Assembly: GCA_002027195.1 (NCBI GenBank)
Contig: MWJO01000017.1
Location: 36,886-100,885 of the forward strand
Direction: 5' to 3'
From: Streptomyces sp. GKU 895
Lineage (GTDB): Bacteria; Actinomycetota; Actinomycetes; Streptomycetales; Streptomycetaceae
Length of the DNA: 64,000 bases
Positions 9,359-18,007 of this stretch are shown here, one piece after another. The number at the start of each line of letters is the position of its first letter. The stretch's first letter is position 1. The notes beneath the pieces were generated by a model that was given only the letters and a program-made list of their open reading frames with translations, was not told the DNA's origin and did not search any database. Both the position numbers and the translations under genes were made by a program.

Positions 9359-9601
9359 ATGAGCCCGAAGACCTCCGCAAGCGGCGGCACCGCCGGCGGC
9401 AAGAGCAGCGCGGTGACGCCCGCGAGGATCGTCGTCCTGCTGCTCGCCGTCCTCGCCCTCATCTTCATCTTCGAGAACACCGGCGAGACCAAGATCAGAC
9501 TGCTGATCCCCGAGGTCACCATGCCCCTGTGGACGGCACTGCTGGCCACGGGCGTCATCGGCGCCCTGTGCGGGGCGTATTTCATGAGGCGCAGAAGCTA
9601 G
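9359..9601 (+). CDS. LapA-domain small membrane protein (DUF1049)
   Basis: An 80-residue protein with a polar N-terminus and two hydrophobic helices (VVLLLAVLALIFIFENTG and LWTALLATGVIGALCGAYF) followed by a short basic RRR tail. The FENTGETKIR link between the helices matches the lipopolysaccharide-assembly-A-like domain found as an uncharacterised small membrane protein in actinobacteria. The start ATG at 9359 trims an unlikely upstream extension. Role unknown. Confidence 0.8.
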   Translation: MSPKTSASGGTAGGKSSAVTPARIVVLLLAVLALIFIFENTGETKIRLLIPEVTMPLWTALLATGVIGALCGAYFMRRRS

Positions 9602-9608
9602 CCCGTCG

Positions 9609-9614
9609 TAGGGT
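9609..9614 (+). promoter_or_regulatory. candidate -10 element TAGGGT upstream of the acetyltransferase
   Basis: TAGGGT is a full match to the TAGRRT -10 hexamer of Streptomyces vegetative promoters and ends six bases before the ATG at 9621. Together with the absence of a good ribosome-binding site this suggests a leaderless transcript. The -35 region is weak. Confidence 0.4.
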
Positions 9615-9620
9615 GGCGGG

Positions 9621-10175
9621 ATGCCGCACACCTCATCCGCTTTCCTCGCCGAGGGCCCCCGCGTGGGCATACGTCACATCACCTACGAGGACGGTCCGGA
9701 GTTCACCGCCCGGGCCAGGGAGAGCAAGGAACTGCATCAGCCGTGGCTGTTCCCGCCGGACAGCGCGGGCGGCTTCGCCGGCTTCGCGCAGCGGCTGATC
9801 GAGGACCCGACCAAGGTGGGGTTCCTCGTCTGTGAGAAGGACGGCGGGGCCATCGCCGGGTACATCAACATCAACAACATCGTCGAGGGCGCCTTCCTGA
9901 GCGGAGCGCTCGGGTACGGCGCCTTCGCCCATGCCGCCGGGCGGGGGCTGATGCGGGAGGGGCTCGGGCTCGTCGTGCGCTACGCCTTCGGCGGGATGCG
10001 GCTGCACCGGCTGGAGATCAACGTGCAGCCCGCCAACGCCGCCTCGATCGGCCTGGCCCGCTCCTGCGGCTTCCGCCTGGAGGGCTACTCGCCCGACATG
10101 CTCTACATCGACGGGGCCTGGCGGGACCACGAGCGGTGGGCCATCACCGCCGAGATGATCCGGAAGGCGAAGTGA
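9621..10175 (+). CDS. GNAT family N-acetyltransferase (RimJ/RimL type)
   Basis: A 184-residue acetyl-CoA-dependent acyltransferase. The middle holds the GNAT acetyl-CoA-binding region (AHAAGRGLMREGLGLVV) followed by the RimJ/RimL signature (MRLHRLEINVQPANAASIGLARSCGF), which is typical of enzymes that acetylate N-terminal amines of ribosomal proteins or small molecules. Substrate unknown. Its TGA overlaps the GTG of the next gene, so the two are coupled. Confidence 0.9.
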   Translation: MPHTSSAFLAEGPRVGIRHITYEDGPEFTARARESKELHQPWLFPPDSAGGFAGFAQRLIEDPTKVGFLVCEKDGGAIAGYININNIVEGAFLSGALGYGAFAHAAGRGLMREGLGLVVRYAFGGMRLHRLEINVQPANAASIGLARSCGFRLEGYSPDMLYIDGAWRDHERWAITAEMIRKAK

Positions 10176-11083
10176 CGGCGACGATGCGTACCCGAGTGGT
10201 CCTGGACGCCCCCTCCAACCTCGGGCTGCGGCCGCCCGCGCCCGGTACCGTCCCCGGCTGCTACAAGCTGGCCGGTGCGCTGCGCGAGCAGCGGATCGTG
10301 CAGCGGCTGGGCGCCCTGGAGGGCGGCGTGGTCGTGCCGCCGCGCTACGACCGGGGCGACTGGCAGGAGGGCGACGGCGTCTTCAACGCGGCTGCCCTGG
10401 CCTCCTACACCGTGAAGCTCGCCGACCGCATCGAGCGGCATGTGCGGGCCGGGGAGTTCCCGGTGGTCCTCGGCGGCGACTGCTCCATCCAACTCGGCGC
10501 CTCCCTCGCGCTGCGCCGTCTGGGCCGCTACGGGCTGGTCGCGGTGGACGCCTCCGCCGACTTCCGGCACCCCGGCAACTCCGACCGGATCGGGGCGGCC
10601 GGAGGCGAGGAGGTGGCCCTCGGCACCGGGCGCGGACAGAACGACCTCACGAACCTGGAGGGCCTCAAGCCCTATCTGCGGGACGAGGACGTACGGCTCT
10701 TCGGCAACCGGGACGCGTTCGAGGACGACCGCGCCGAACTCGCCGCCCTCAAGATCCCCGTCGTCACCGTCGGCGACATCCGGGAGTGGGGCGCGCAGGC
10801 GCTGGCGCGGGCCACCGCCGAGGCCTTCGAGATTCCCGAACTGGAGGGTTTCTGGGTCCACTTGGACGCCGATGTCCTCGACCCGTCCGTGATGCCGGCG
10901 GTGGACAGCCCCGACCCGGACGGATTGCTGCCGGACGAACTCGTCGCCCTGCTGCGGCCGTTGCTCGCGTCCCCGCACTGCGTCGGCCTCAACGTCACCA
11001 TCTACGACCCCGACCTGGACCCGGACGGCACTGCGGGCGCCCTCCTCGCCGACATCGTCGTGTCCGCCTTTGCCCAATCCTGA
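10172..11083 (+). CDS. arginase/agmatinase-fold (ureohydrolase superfamily) protein with altered metal site
   Basis: About 303 residues with the ureohydrolase fold. The three metal-binding segments are recognisable: GGDCS (about residue 102), VDASADF (about 126-131) and HLDADVLDP (about 230-238). In arginases these read GGDHS, DAHAD and DxDxxDP. Here both His ligands are replaced (Cys104 and Ser128), while the four Asp ligands are kept. Many actinobacterial homologues have the Cys, but the loss of the second His is unusual, so enzyme activity is doubtful. The GTG at 10172 overlaps the acetyltransferase stop; an ATG at 10184 is an alternative start. Confidence 0.85.
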   Translation: MTATMRTRVVLDAPSNLGLRPPAPGTVPGCYKLAGALREQRIVQRLGALEGGVVVPPRYDRGDWQEGDGVFNAAALASYTVKLADRIERHVRAGEFPVVLGGDCSIQLGASLALRRLGRYGLVAVDASADFRHPGNSDRIGAAGGEEVALGTGRGQNDLTNLEGLKPYLRDEDVRLFGNRDAFEDDRAELAALKIPVVTVGDIREWGAQALARATAEAFEIPELEGFWVHLDADVLDPSVMPAVDSPDPDGLLPDELVALLRPLLASPHCVGLNVTIYDPDLDPDGTAGALLADIVVSAFAQS

Positions 11084-11123
11084 CCGGTAGCGCCCCTGGT
11101 CAGCTCCCCGGCGAGCGGCTTCC

Positions 11124-13068
11124 ATGGTGATCGTGACGACGATCCGACGTGACGTAGTGACGCTGCCCGCCGCGGAGCCGGGGCCCGACAACCCCCTGCC
11201 TCCGCTCCGGCCCCTCGACGAGCTGCACCGTGTCGAGGACCGGGAGGGCCTCCCGCGCGAGATGGCGCGGCAGATCGGGTACGAGCCGCTGCGCAGCCTG
11301 CTGCCCGTCCCGGTACGGGACGGCTACGAGCGGATGCGCGAGCCCCGCGCCCTCGACACGCTCGTCATCGAGAACGACCGGCTGCGGGTCACCGTGCTGC
11401 CGGGCCTCGGTGGCCGGATCGCCTCCCTCCTCCACAAGCCGTCCGGCCGCGAACTCCTGTACCGCAACCCGGTGTTCCAGCCCGCCGACTTCGCCCTCAA
11501 CGGCGCCTGGTTCTCCGGCGGCATCGAATGGAACATCGGCGCCACCGGCCACACCACCCTCGCCTGCTCACCCCTGCACGCCGCCCGCGTCCCCGCCCCG
11601 GACGGATGGGGGCACCGCCCACGCCGTTCAGGCAGTGGGGGAGAGATGCTGCGGCTGTGGGAGTGGGAACGGCTCCGGGACCTGCCCTTCCAGGTCGACC
11701 TCTGGCTGCCGGAGGGCTCCGACTTCCTGTACGTCGGGGTCCGCGTCCGCAATCCGCACGAGAAGCCGGTGCCGACCTACTGGTGGTCCAACATCGCCGT
11801 ACCGGAGGAACGCCGGGTCCTGGCGCCCGCGGACGAGGCCTATCACTTCGGGTACGAGCGCCGGCTGCGCCGGGTGCCGGTCCCGTCGTACGAGGAACTA
11901 CGGCAGCACCCGTACGCGGCCGACTACTTCTACGACCTTCCCGACGGCCGGCGCCGCTGGATCGCCGCCCTCGACGACGAAGGGCACGGGCTGGTGCAGA
12001 CGTCCACCGATGTGCTGCGCGGGCGCAAGCTGTTCATCTGGGGGGCCGGAAGGGGCGGGCGGCGCTGGCAGGAATGGCTGACCGAACCCGGTACCGGTGG
12101 CTACTGCGAGATCCAGGCGGGGCTCGCCCGCACCCAGTTGGAGCATGTGCGGCTGGAGGCGGAGAGCGAGGTGGCGTGGCTGGAGGCGTACGGGCCGTTG
12201 AGCTGTGCGCCCGAGGCCGGGGAAGTGGAGGCTCGGCTCGAAGCCGTGCTGCCGCGCGCCGACGTGGACGCCGCGTACGCCGCCTGGAAGCCGCACGCCG
12301 ACACCGAACCCGGTGAGACCCTCGCCACCGGTTCCGGCTGGGGTGCGCTCGAAGTACTGCGCGCCGACTGGAAGTTGCCCGGCACGCCCTTCGACGAGAG
12401 CACCCTCGGCGAGGAGCAGGAGCCGTGGCTGCAGCTGCTCCGGGTCGGCGTGCTGCCCGAGCCGCGCCGGGTACGGCCGCCCGGCGGGACCCTGGTCGCC
12501 CCGCACTGGCGGGACATGCTGGAGACCGCGCCCGCCACCCCGCTCACCGAGTACCACCTCGGCATCGCCCAGTGGCACGCCGGGGACCGGGCGCAGGCGG
12601 TGCGCAGTTGGGAGCGGGCCCTCGAACTCGCGCCGTCCGTCTGGCCGTTGCTGCGCTGCCTCGCGGTGGCCGACCGGGAGATCGGCGACCCACGAGCGGG
12701 CGGCCGGCCGGTACGCGGAGGCCTTCGACGACCTGTGCCGGGAGCGGCGCGACGCGGGCGAGCTATGGACCGCGGCCACGGCCGCGCTGGGCCGCGAGGC
12801 GATCGAGGCACTGCTCGCGGTGCGGCGCACGGCACAGGCGCGGACGGTGTGGGAACGGCTGCATCCCGCGACCCGCGAACGCGGCCGATTCCGGTTCGTC
12901 GAGGCCCAGTTGCTGTGCGCCGAGGGGAGGCGCGACGAGGCGCGGGCCGTGTTCGAGGAAGGCTTCGGGGTCGCGGATCTGCGGGAAGGGGCGGAGGCGG
13001 TAGGCCGGCTGTGGGAGCGGATCAGCGACGAACCGCTGCCGGCCCGCTACGACTTCCGCATGCGGTGA
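11124..13068 (+). pseudogene. DUF5107 / tetratricopeptide-repeat protein, frameshifted near 12690
   Basis: A large cytoplasmic protein whose N-terminal ~400 residues match DUF5107 (galactose-mutarotase-like fold; segments PGLGGRIASLLHK and GAWFSGGIEWNIG), found in proteins thought to act on carbohydrates, followed by TPR-like helices (YHLGIAQWHAGDRAQAVRSWERALELAP). The frame shifts at about 12690, where GACCCACGAG has one C too many: removing it joins DREIGD to HERAAGRYAEAF and restores the C-terminal repeats to the TGA at 13066. Repaired length is about 647 residues. The break lies in a run of C and is probably a sequence error. Confidence 0.82.
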
Positions 13069-13078
13069 CCAGGAGGCC

Positions 13079-13426
13079 TCAGACCCGACGGTCCACGTAC
13101 TCGTACACCGCCCCGTCCGGATGCACCGCGATCAGATTGCGGCCCGCCGGAGTGCCCACCGGACCCGCGATCACCCGCGCGCCCAGCTCGGTCAGTACCG
13201 CGTGGGCTTCGTCGACGTCCTTGACCGCGATCGTCGCCGCGACCTTGCGCAGGATCTCCAACTCGGCCTCGGGGCCGCTCATCAGGAGGAAGCAGCCCAC
13301 GGCGGCCACCTGGACACCGCCGCGCTCGAAGCGGAGCGCGGGGCCGCCCGCCAGCCGTTCGTAGAAGGGGACCGCGGTCTCCAGGTCGTCGACGCAGACG
13401 CGCAGCGTGGCTCCCAGAATGTCCAT
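13079..13426 (-). CDS. VOC family (glyoxalase/bleomycin-resistance-like) protein
   Basis: A 115-residue single vicinal-oxygen-chelate module beginning MDILGATLRVCVDDLETAVPFYERL, the standard first strand and helix of the fold, and ending with RNLIAVHPDGAVYEYVD, where a C-terminal acidic metal ligand is usual. I placed the start at 13426 because the extra upstream codons (MKRSPRPG...) look like non-coding sequence. Function is unknown; such proteins range from dioxygenases to antibiotic-binding proteins. Confidence 0.8.
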   Translation of the reverse strand: MDILGATLRVCVDDLETAVPFYERLAGGPALRFERGGVQVAAVGCFLLMSGPEAELEILRKVAATIAVKDVDEAHAVLTELGARVIAGPVGTPAGRNLIAVHPDGAVYEYVDRRV

Positions 13427-13447
13427 GCGGACGAGCCTAGTCGCGGC

Positions 13448-13490
13448 GCCGGGGCGAGGAGATCGTTTCACCTGATCTCCTCGCCCCGGC
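13448..13490 (-). terminator. strong hairpin terminator downstream of the hemerythrin gene
   Basis: A perfect 17-bp inverted repeat (13448-13464 with 13474-13490) enclosing a 9-base loop. It lies between the minus-strand hemerythrin stop (13508) and the minus-strand VOC start (13426). No U tract follows, as is usual in Streptomyces. Confidence 0.85.
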
Positions 13491-13507
13491 CGCTCACCGG
13501 GCGTGGA

Positions 13508-14056
13508 TCAGCCCATGGCCTTGCGAATGACGTCCCGGGTACGGTCGACGACGGCCGCGACGGGGCCCACCGCCACGTTCTTCAGCGCGGTGTCGGTCCC
13601 GGGGTGCGGGCGGGTCGGCGCCAGGGCCTCGGCCGCCTGCACGGCACGGGCCAGGTTCTCCAGCCTGTCGCGGTCGGCGACCTGGTTGAAGTGCGCGAAC
13701 TCGTAGCGCTCCTCGTTGTCGGCGTGCGCCAGGACGTCCTGCCGCAGCGCCGCGAACTGATCGAGGAACTCGGGGGAGTCGGGGTCCATGTCGTCCAGGC
13801 GCGACAGCGCCCGCTTGGCCTGCTCCTCCTCCTCGATGCGGTCCTTGACGACGAGTTCACCGCCGTCGATGTGCTTGCGGGCGAAGGGATGGACGACCTC
13901 TTCCTCCGCGGTCTCGTGCACCGCGAGGAGCCGGACGAGATCATGGAAGGCGTGCTTCCGTTCGTCGCCCTTGGTGGCCGCCACCTCGTCGAGCAGTTCC
14001 CGTATCCGTGCGTGCTGCCCCTTGAGCAGCTCCACTACGTCGGTGTGCCCGGTCAT
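13508..14056 (-). CDS. hemerythrin HHE-domain protein
   Basis: A 182-residue protein with a four-helix hemerythrin-like domain in the first ~140 residues. Candidate iron ligands are the spaced His/Glu pairs: HARIRELLDE in helix 1, AFHDLVRLLAVHETAEEEVVHPFA in helices 2-3 and LAHADNEERYEFAHF in helix 4. Such proteins bind a di-iron centre and serve in oxygen, NO or oxidative-stress sensing; in Streptomyces they are often stress-induced. The start at 14056 follows a purine-rich GGAGGGAAGAG leader. A GGGTACCC palindrome 40 bases upstream may be part of a promoter, but I see no matching -35. Confidence 0.87.
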   Translation of the reverse strand: MTGHTDVVELLKGQHARIRELLDEVAATKGDERKHAFHDLVRLLAVHETAEEEVVHPFARKHIDGGELVVKDRIEEEEQAKRALSRLDDMDPDSPEFLDQFAALRQDVLAHADNEERYEFAHFNQVADRDRLENLARAVQAAEALAPTRPHPGTDTALKNVAVGPVAAVVDRTRDVIRKAMG

Positions 14057-14148
14057 CCTCTTCTCTTCCCTCCGATAGGGGACTACGAGCCGGGCGGGTA
14101 CCCGGCGCCCCGCCCCCTACCCGGCGGTAATCGGCCGTGACGGACCGA

Positions 14149-14173
14149 GTTATGCGTACGGGCGTGCGGGTAC
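14149..14173 (+). promoter_or_regulatory. candidate SigB-type stress promoter (GTTA-N15-GGGTAC)
   Basis: GTTA (14149-14152) and GGGTAC (14168-14173) are 15 bases apart, close to the Streptomyces SigB-family consensus GTTT-N14-16-GGGTAY (nine of ten positions). The predicted transcript would begin about 14180, only a few bases before the ATG at 14183. Confidence 0.5.
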
Positions 14174-14182
14174 CCGGCGGCC

Positions 14183-14716
14183 ATGGACCGCTTGGATCAT
14201 CTTGAGCATCTGGACAAGCATCTCGTCGACGAGCTGGCGCAGGTCGCGCGCGAGACCGTGCGCGACGAACTGCGCGAACAGACCCGCAAGCAGCGCCGCA
14301 AGGCCATGCTGTACGCCGCGTCCGGCGCCGTCGCCCTGTACGCGGGCGCCGCCCTCGCCCTCACGCTCGGCCTGGTTCTCGCCCTCGGGCTGCCGGACTG
14401 GGCCGCCGCGCTGATCACCGCGGCGATCCTCGGAGTCGTCGCCTTCGTGCTGCGCGGCATGGCCCGGCCGTCCCACTCCCGGCACACCCCGAAGAGCGAG
14501 GCCGACCTCACCACGGGCCGCGACCGTGTCATGGGCGGTACGGCCCCCGGCGCGCCGCCCAGCGGACTCGGCATGCCGTATCCGCCGATGCCGCCCACAG
14601 CCCCTGGCGCGACCGGCGCCCCCGGCGCGGACACGCCCGCGGCCGGCATCCCCGGCAGCGGCGCGGCGCCGCGACCCGACGACATCGACCCCGAGCAGCC
14701 GCACCACCGGGCGTGA
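14183..14716 (+). CDS. phage holin family / DUF1469-like membrane protein
   Basis: A 177-residue protein with a charged N-terminal helix (about residues 1-45), two transmembrane helices (AVALYAGAALALTLGLVLAL and AALITAAILGVVAFVLRGM) and a Pro/Gly/Ala-rich, probably disordered C-terminal tail ending before EQPHHRA. This layout matches the actinobacterial holin-like family PF07332. The name is structural: there are no lysin or phage genes nearby, so lysis is not implied. It precedes the SDR gene by seven bases and probably shares its transcript. Confidence 0.8.
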   Translation: MDRLDHLEHLDKHLVDELAQVARETVRDELREQTRKQRRKAMLYAASGAVALYAGAALALTLGLVLALGLPDWAAALITAAILGVVAFVLRGMARPSHSRHTPKSEADLTTGRDRVMGGTAPGAPPSGLGMPYPPMPPTAPGATGAPGADTPAAGIPGSGAAPRPDDIDPEQPHHRA

Positions 14717-14722
14717 TGCGCG

Positions 14723-15751
14723 GTGAGCCGTCCTTGGAGCGCGCTCTCCCGGCACGGCAGGGCCGTGGTGGTGACCGGGGCCAGCGGCGGCGTGGGGCGG
14801 GCCACGGCCCTGGCCTTCGCCGCCCGGGGCGACCGGGTGGCCCTGCTGGCCCGGGGCCGCGAAGGTCTCGCCGCGGCGGCGGACGAGGTGCAGCGCGCCG
14901 GCGGTGAGGCGCTCGTCGTCCCCGTCGACATGTCCGACGCCAAGGCCGTCGACGACGCGGCACAGAAGGTCGCCGACACGTTCGGCGGCATCGACGTCTG
15001 GGTCAACAACGCCTTCGCCGGGGTCTTCGCGCCGTTCACCCGGATCACCCCGGACGAGTTCCGGCGGGTGACCGAAGTGACGTACCTGGGCTGTGTGTTC
15101 GGCACCCGGGCCGCCCTGCGGCACATGCTGCCGCGAGACCGGGGGACCGTGGTGCAGGTCGGCTCGGCACTCGCGTACCGCGGGATCCCGCTGCAATCCG
15201 CCTACTGCGGCGCCAAGCACGCCATCCAGGGGTTCAACGAGTCGCTGCGCTGCGAGCTGTTGCACGCGGGCAGCGGCGTCCGTACGACGATGGTGCAGCT
15301 GCCCGCCGTCAACACCCCGCAGTTCGACTGGGTGCTGAGCCGCATGCCGGGACGGGCCCGACCGGTCGCGCCGGTGTACCAGCCGGAGGTGGCGGCCCGG
15401 GCGATCGTGCATGCCGCGTCCCATGGGCGGCGGCGGGAGTACTGGGTCGGCGGATCGACGGTGGCGACACTGCTCGCCAACGCGGTGGCGCCGGGGTTGC
15501 TGGACCGGTACCTGGCACGCAACGCGTTCGAGGCGCAGCAGGACGGGACGGCGGAGGGAGCGGTCGGCAACCTGTGGAGCCCGGCCGACGGTCCTCACGG
15601 GCGGGACTTCGGGGCGCACGGGCGGTTCGACGAGGAGTCGCTGCCGGGGAGTCCACAGGAATGGCTGTCCCGCAACCGCGGGCGGGCGGGTGCCGCGCTG
15701 CTGGTGGGAGCGGGCGTCCTGACCGCCCGGGCGGTGCGGCGGCGGGGTTAG
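14723..15751 (+). CDS. short-chain dehydrogenase/reductase (SDR) with C-terminal extension
   Basis: A 342-residue NAD(P)-dependent oxidoreductase. The N-terminal Rossmann motif VVVTGASGGVGRA, the NNAF strand (WVNNAFAG), the catalytic Ser (VGSALAYRG) and the YxxxK pair (SAYCGAKHAIQGF) are in order. After the ~250-residue core comes an extension ending in a hydrophobic helix (GAALLVGAGVLTARAV), which may anchor it to the membrane. GTG start at 14723. Stress-regulated homologues are common in Streptomyces; substrate unknown. The stop faces the enolase-family gene about 30 bp away. Confidence 0.88.
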   Translation: MSRPWSALSRHGRAVVVTGASGGVGRATALAFAARGDRVALLARGREGLAAAADEVQRAGGEALVVPVDMSDAKAVDDAAQKVADTFGGIDVWVNNAFAGVFAPFTRITPDEFRRVTEVTYLGCVFGTRAALRHMLPRDRGTVVQVGSALAYRGIPLQSAYCGAKHAIQGFNESLRCELLHAGSGVRTTMVQLPAVNTPQFDWVLSRMPGRARPVAPVYQPEVAARAIVHAASHGRRREYWVGGSTVATLLANAVAPGLLDRYLARNAFEAQQDGTAEGAVGNLWSPADGPHGRDFGAHGRFDEESLPGSPQEWLSRNRGRAGAALLVGAGVLTARAVRRRG

Positions 15752-15780
15752 GCGAGGGACGGGCCGGCCCCGTACGCCTC

Positions 15781-16871
15781 TCACGCCACCCTGAACTCCA
15801 GGGCCTCCTCGGCTCGTAGGGTCAGCCCGTGGCCGAGGCCCGTCGTGGGGTGGATCGTGCCGCCCGTCGGGTCCAGGGCGCCGTCGAAGAGCATGTCCTC
15901 GATGCGGACGTGGTCGTGGAACCACTCCATGTGGCGGAGGTTGGGGAGGGAGGCGGCGGCCGCCGCATGGGCGTGCGGGGCGCAGTGGGTGGAGACCTCC
16001 AGGCCGTGGGCCTGGGCCAGGGCGGCCGCGCGGAGGAACTCCGTGAGGCCGCCGCAGCGGGTCGCGTCGATCTGCAGGCAGTCGACCGCGCCGGCGGCGA
16101 TCATACGGGCGAAGTACGGGAGGTCGTAGCCGTACTCGCCCGCCGTCACGTCGCACACCAGCGCGTCCCGGACCAGCCGCAGCCCCGTCAGGTCGTCCGA
16201 CGACACCGGCTCCTCGAACCAGCTCACGCCCAGCTCGGCCAGCTCCCCGCCGACACGCACCGCCTGCTTGCGGGTGTACGCGCCGTTCGCGTCGACATAC
16301 AACTCGGCCTGGGCGCCGATCACTTGGCGGGCCGAGCGGACACGGGCGAGGTCGCGCCGGACCGAACGGCCCCAGCTCTCGCCGATCTTCAGCTTCACCC
16401 GCGGGATGTGCTGCCCGTGCACCCAGCCGCCCAACTGCGCGGCCAGATGCGAGTCGTCGTACGTCGTGAAGCCGCCGCTGCCGTAGACCGGGACCCGTTC
16501 GCGGACGTGCCCAGGAGATGGGCGAGGGGGAGTTCGAGGAGGCGGGCCTTGAGGTCCCACAGGGCGATGTCCAGTGCCGAGATCGCGCAGGCGGCGATGC
16601 CCGGCCGGCCCGCGTTGCGGACCGATCGGCACATCGCCTCGTGCGTCGCGGGGATGTCCAGCGCGCTGCGGCCCTCGACCAGCGGGGCGAGCGTCTCGCG
16701 CAGGAAGTCGCCGACCGCCTGCGGGCCGTACGTCCAGCCCGTGCCGGTCGCGTCGCCCGCCGTCACCTCGGTGATCACGATCGTCGTGGACTCCCAGGCC
16801 AGCGTGCCGTCGGCCTCGGGCGCGTCGGTCGGCACGGTGTAGACCGACACCGCCGGACGGTGCAGCTTCAT
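15781..16871 (-). pseudogene. enolase-superfamily enzyme (mandelate racemase / muconate lactonizing type), frameshifted near 16511
   Basis: Mg-dependent acid-sugar dehydratase or racemase family. From ATG 16871 the capping domain reads MKLHRPAVSVYTVPTDAPEADG...; the barrel follows in another frame with the KxK catalytic pair (VKLKIGES), the first metal Asp (YVDANGAY), WFEEPVSSDD and the last Glu region (VTAGEYGYD). The frames meet near 16511, where restoring one C (CTGGGC-ACG to CTGGGCCACG) gives LLGHVRERVPVYGSGG. Repaired length is about 363 residues. It starts two bases after the stop of the F420 oxidoreductase gene, so the two form an operon and may act on related sugar acids (inference). 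Confidence 0.85.
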
Positions 16872-16873
16872 GG

Positions 16874-17833
16874 TCAGTCCTGCGTGAGCTGCGGCAGCAC
16901 CTTCGTACGGTAGAAGTCGAAGAAGCCGCGCTGGTCGGGGCCGATCTGGTTGACGTAGATGCGGTCGAAGCCCGCGTCGGCGAAGGCGGACAGGGCCGCC
17001 ACATGCTCGTCGACGTCGTCGCCGCACACCGCCTTGTCGCGCACCATGTCCTCGGTGACCAGGGTCTGCGCCTGCTCGAAGTGGCGCGGCGAGGGCAGCA
17101 CCTGGGCCAGCTCACCGGGCAGGAACTGGTTGCCCCACAGTCGGTGCACGGTGCGCACCGCCTCGTCGCGGTCCGTGCCGTAGCAGACCTTCGTCCCGCC
17201 ACTCACGAGCTTCGCGCCCCCGCCGCCCTTGCGGAACTGCTCCACCATCGACGCCTCCGGCATCATCGTGATGTAGCCGTCGCCCACCCGGGCCGCGAGC
17301 GCGGTCGCCGCCGGGCCGAAGCCCGAGATGTCGATGGGCACGGGCTCGTCGGGGACGGTGTAGAGGCGGGCGTTCTCGACCGTGTAGTGGGTGCCGTGGT
17401 GGCTGACCTCCTCGCCGGTGAACAGCCGGCGCATGATCTGGATCGACTCCTCCAGCATTTCGAGCCGTACGCTCGCGGGCGGCCAGACATGGCCCAGGAT
17501 GTGCTCGTTGAGCGCCTCGCCGCTGCCCACGCCGAGCCGGAAGCGGCCCTCGGTCATGACCGCCGTGGTCGCCGCGGCCTGGGCGATCACCGCGGGATGC
17601 GTGCGGACGGTCGGACAGGTCACCGCCGTTTCCACCGGCAGCGACACCGCCTCCGAGAGGGCGCCGAGCACCGACCAGACGAACGGGCTCTGCCCCTGCG
17701 CGTCGTTCCACGGGTGGTAGTGGTCGGAGATCCACAACGCGCGGAACCCGGCCTGTTCGGCCATGCGCGCCTGCTCGATCAGCTCCGCGGGACCGAACTC
17801 CTCGCAGGACAGGAAGTAGCCGTACTCGGGCAT
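16874..17833 (-). CDS. LLM class F420-dependent oxidoreductase (glucose-6-phosphate-dehydrogenase-like)
   Basis: A 319-residue luciferase-like barrel enzyme using the deazaflavin F420. The N-terminus MPEYGYFLSCEEFGPAEL, then WISDHYHPWND and GVGSGEALNEHILG, match the actinobacterial subgroup close to F420-dependent glucose-6-phosphate dehydrogenase (TIGR03557-like). Start at 17833 is supported by GGAGGTCCCCC just upstream. A perfect SigB-type promoter match lies about 40 bases upstream, which suggests general-stress induction. The downstream enolase-superfamily gene follows after two bases. Confidence 0.9.
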   Translation of the reverse strand: MPEYGYFLSCEEFGPAELIEQARMAEQAGFRALWISDHYHPWNDAQGQSPFVWSVLGALSEAVSLPVETAVTCPTVRTHPAVIAQAAATTAVMTEGRFRLGVGSGEALNEHILGHVWPPASVRLEMLEESIQIMRRLFTGEEVSHHGTHYTVENARLYTVPDEPVPIDISGFGPAATALAARVGDGYITMMPEASMVEQFRKGGGGAKLVSGGTKVCYGTDRDEAVRTVHRLWGNQFLPGELAQVLPSPRHFEQAQTLVTEDMVRDKAVCGDDVDEHVAALSAFADAGFDRIYVNQIGPDQRGFFDFYRTKVLPQLTQD

Positions 17834-17873
17834 GGGGGACCTCCAAGGACAGTGGTACGACGGCACGCTCCGG

Positions 17874-17897
17874 GTACCCGGCGGCGACGGCGGAAAC
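17874..17897 (-). promoter_or_regulatory. SigB-type promoter (GTTT-N14-GGGTAC) for the F420 oxidoreductase operon
   Basis: On the minus strand GTTT (17897-17894) is followed after 14 bases by GGGTAC (17879-17874), matching every position of the Streptomyces SigB/SigH-type consensus. Expected transcription start is about 17867, with a GGAGG ribosome-binding site before the start at 17833. Confidence 0.65.
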
Positions 17898-17940
17898 CGG
17901 CGGAGGTCGCACCCGGCACGGGCCCCCGTCACCGGCGGAC

Positions 17941-17965
17941 GTTTGGCCGCCCTGGCCAGGGGGAC
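17941..17965 (+). promoter_or_regulatory. candidate SigB-type promoter (GTTT-N15-GGGGAC) for the NADH dehydrogenase operon
   Basis: GTTT (17941-17944), 15-base spacer, GGGGAC (17960-17965): nine of ten consensus positions. It is divergent from the promoter at 17874 and about 43 bases upstream of the GTG at 18008. Confidence 0.45.
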
Positions 17966-18007
17966 GCGGAAGGCTCCCGAGGTACGCGACAGCCCCGGAG
18001 GCGCACC

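Noticed and set aside
14183..14716. Prophage remnant suggested by holin-like proteins (also at 48840)
   Set aside because: No endolysin, integrase, capsid or att-like repeats; both are known chromosomal membrane families.
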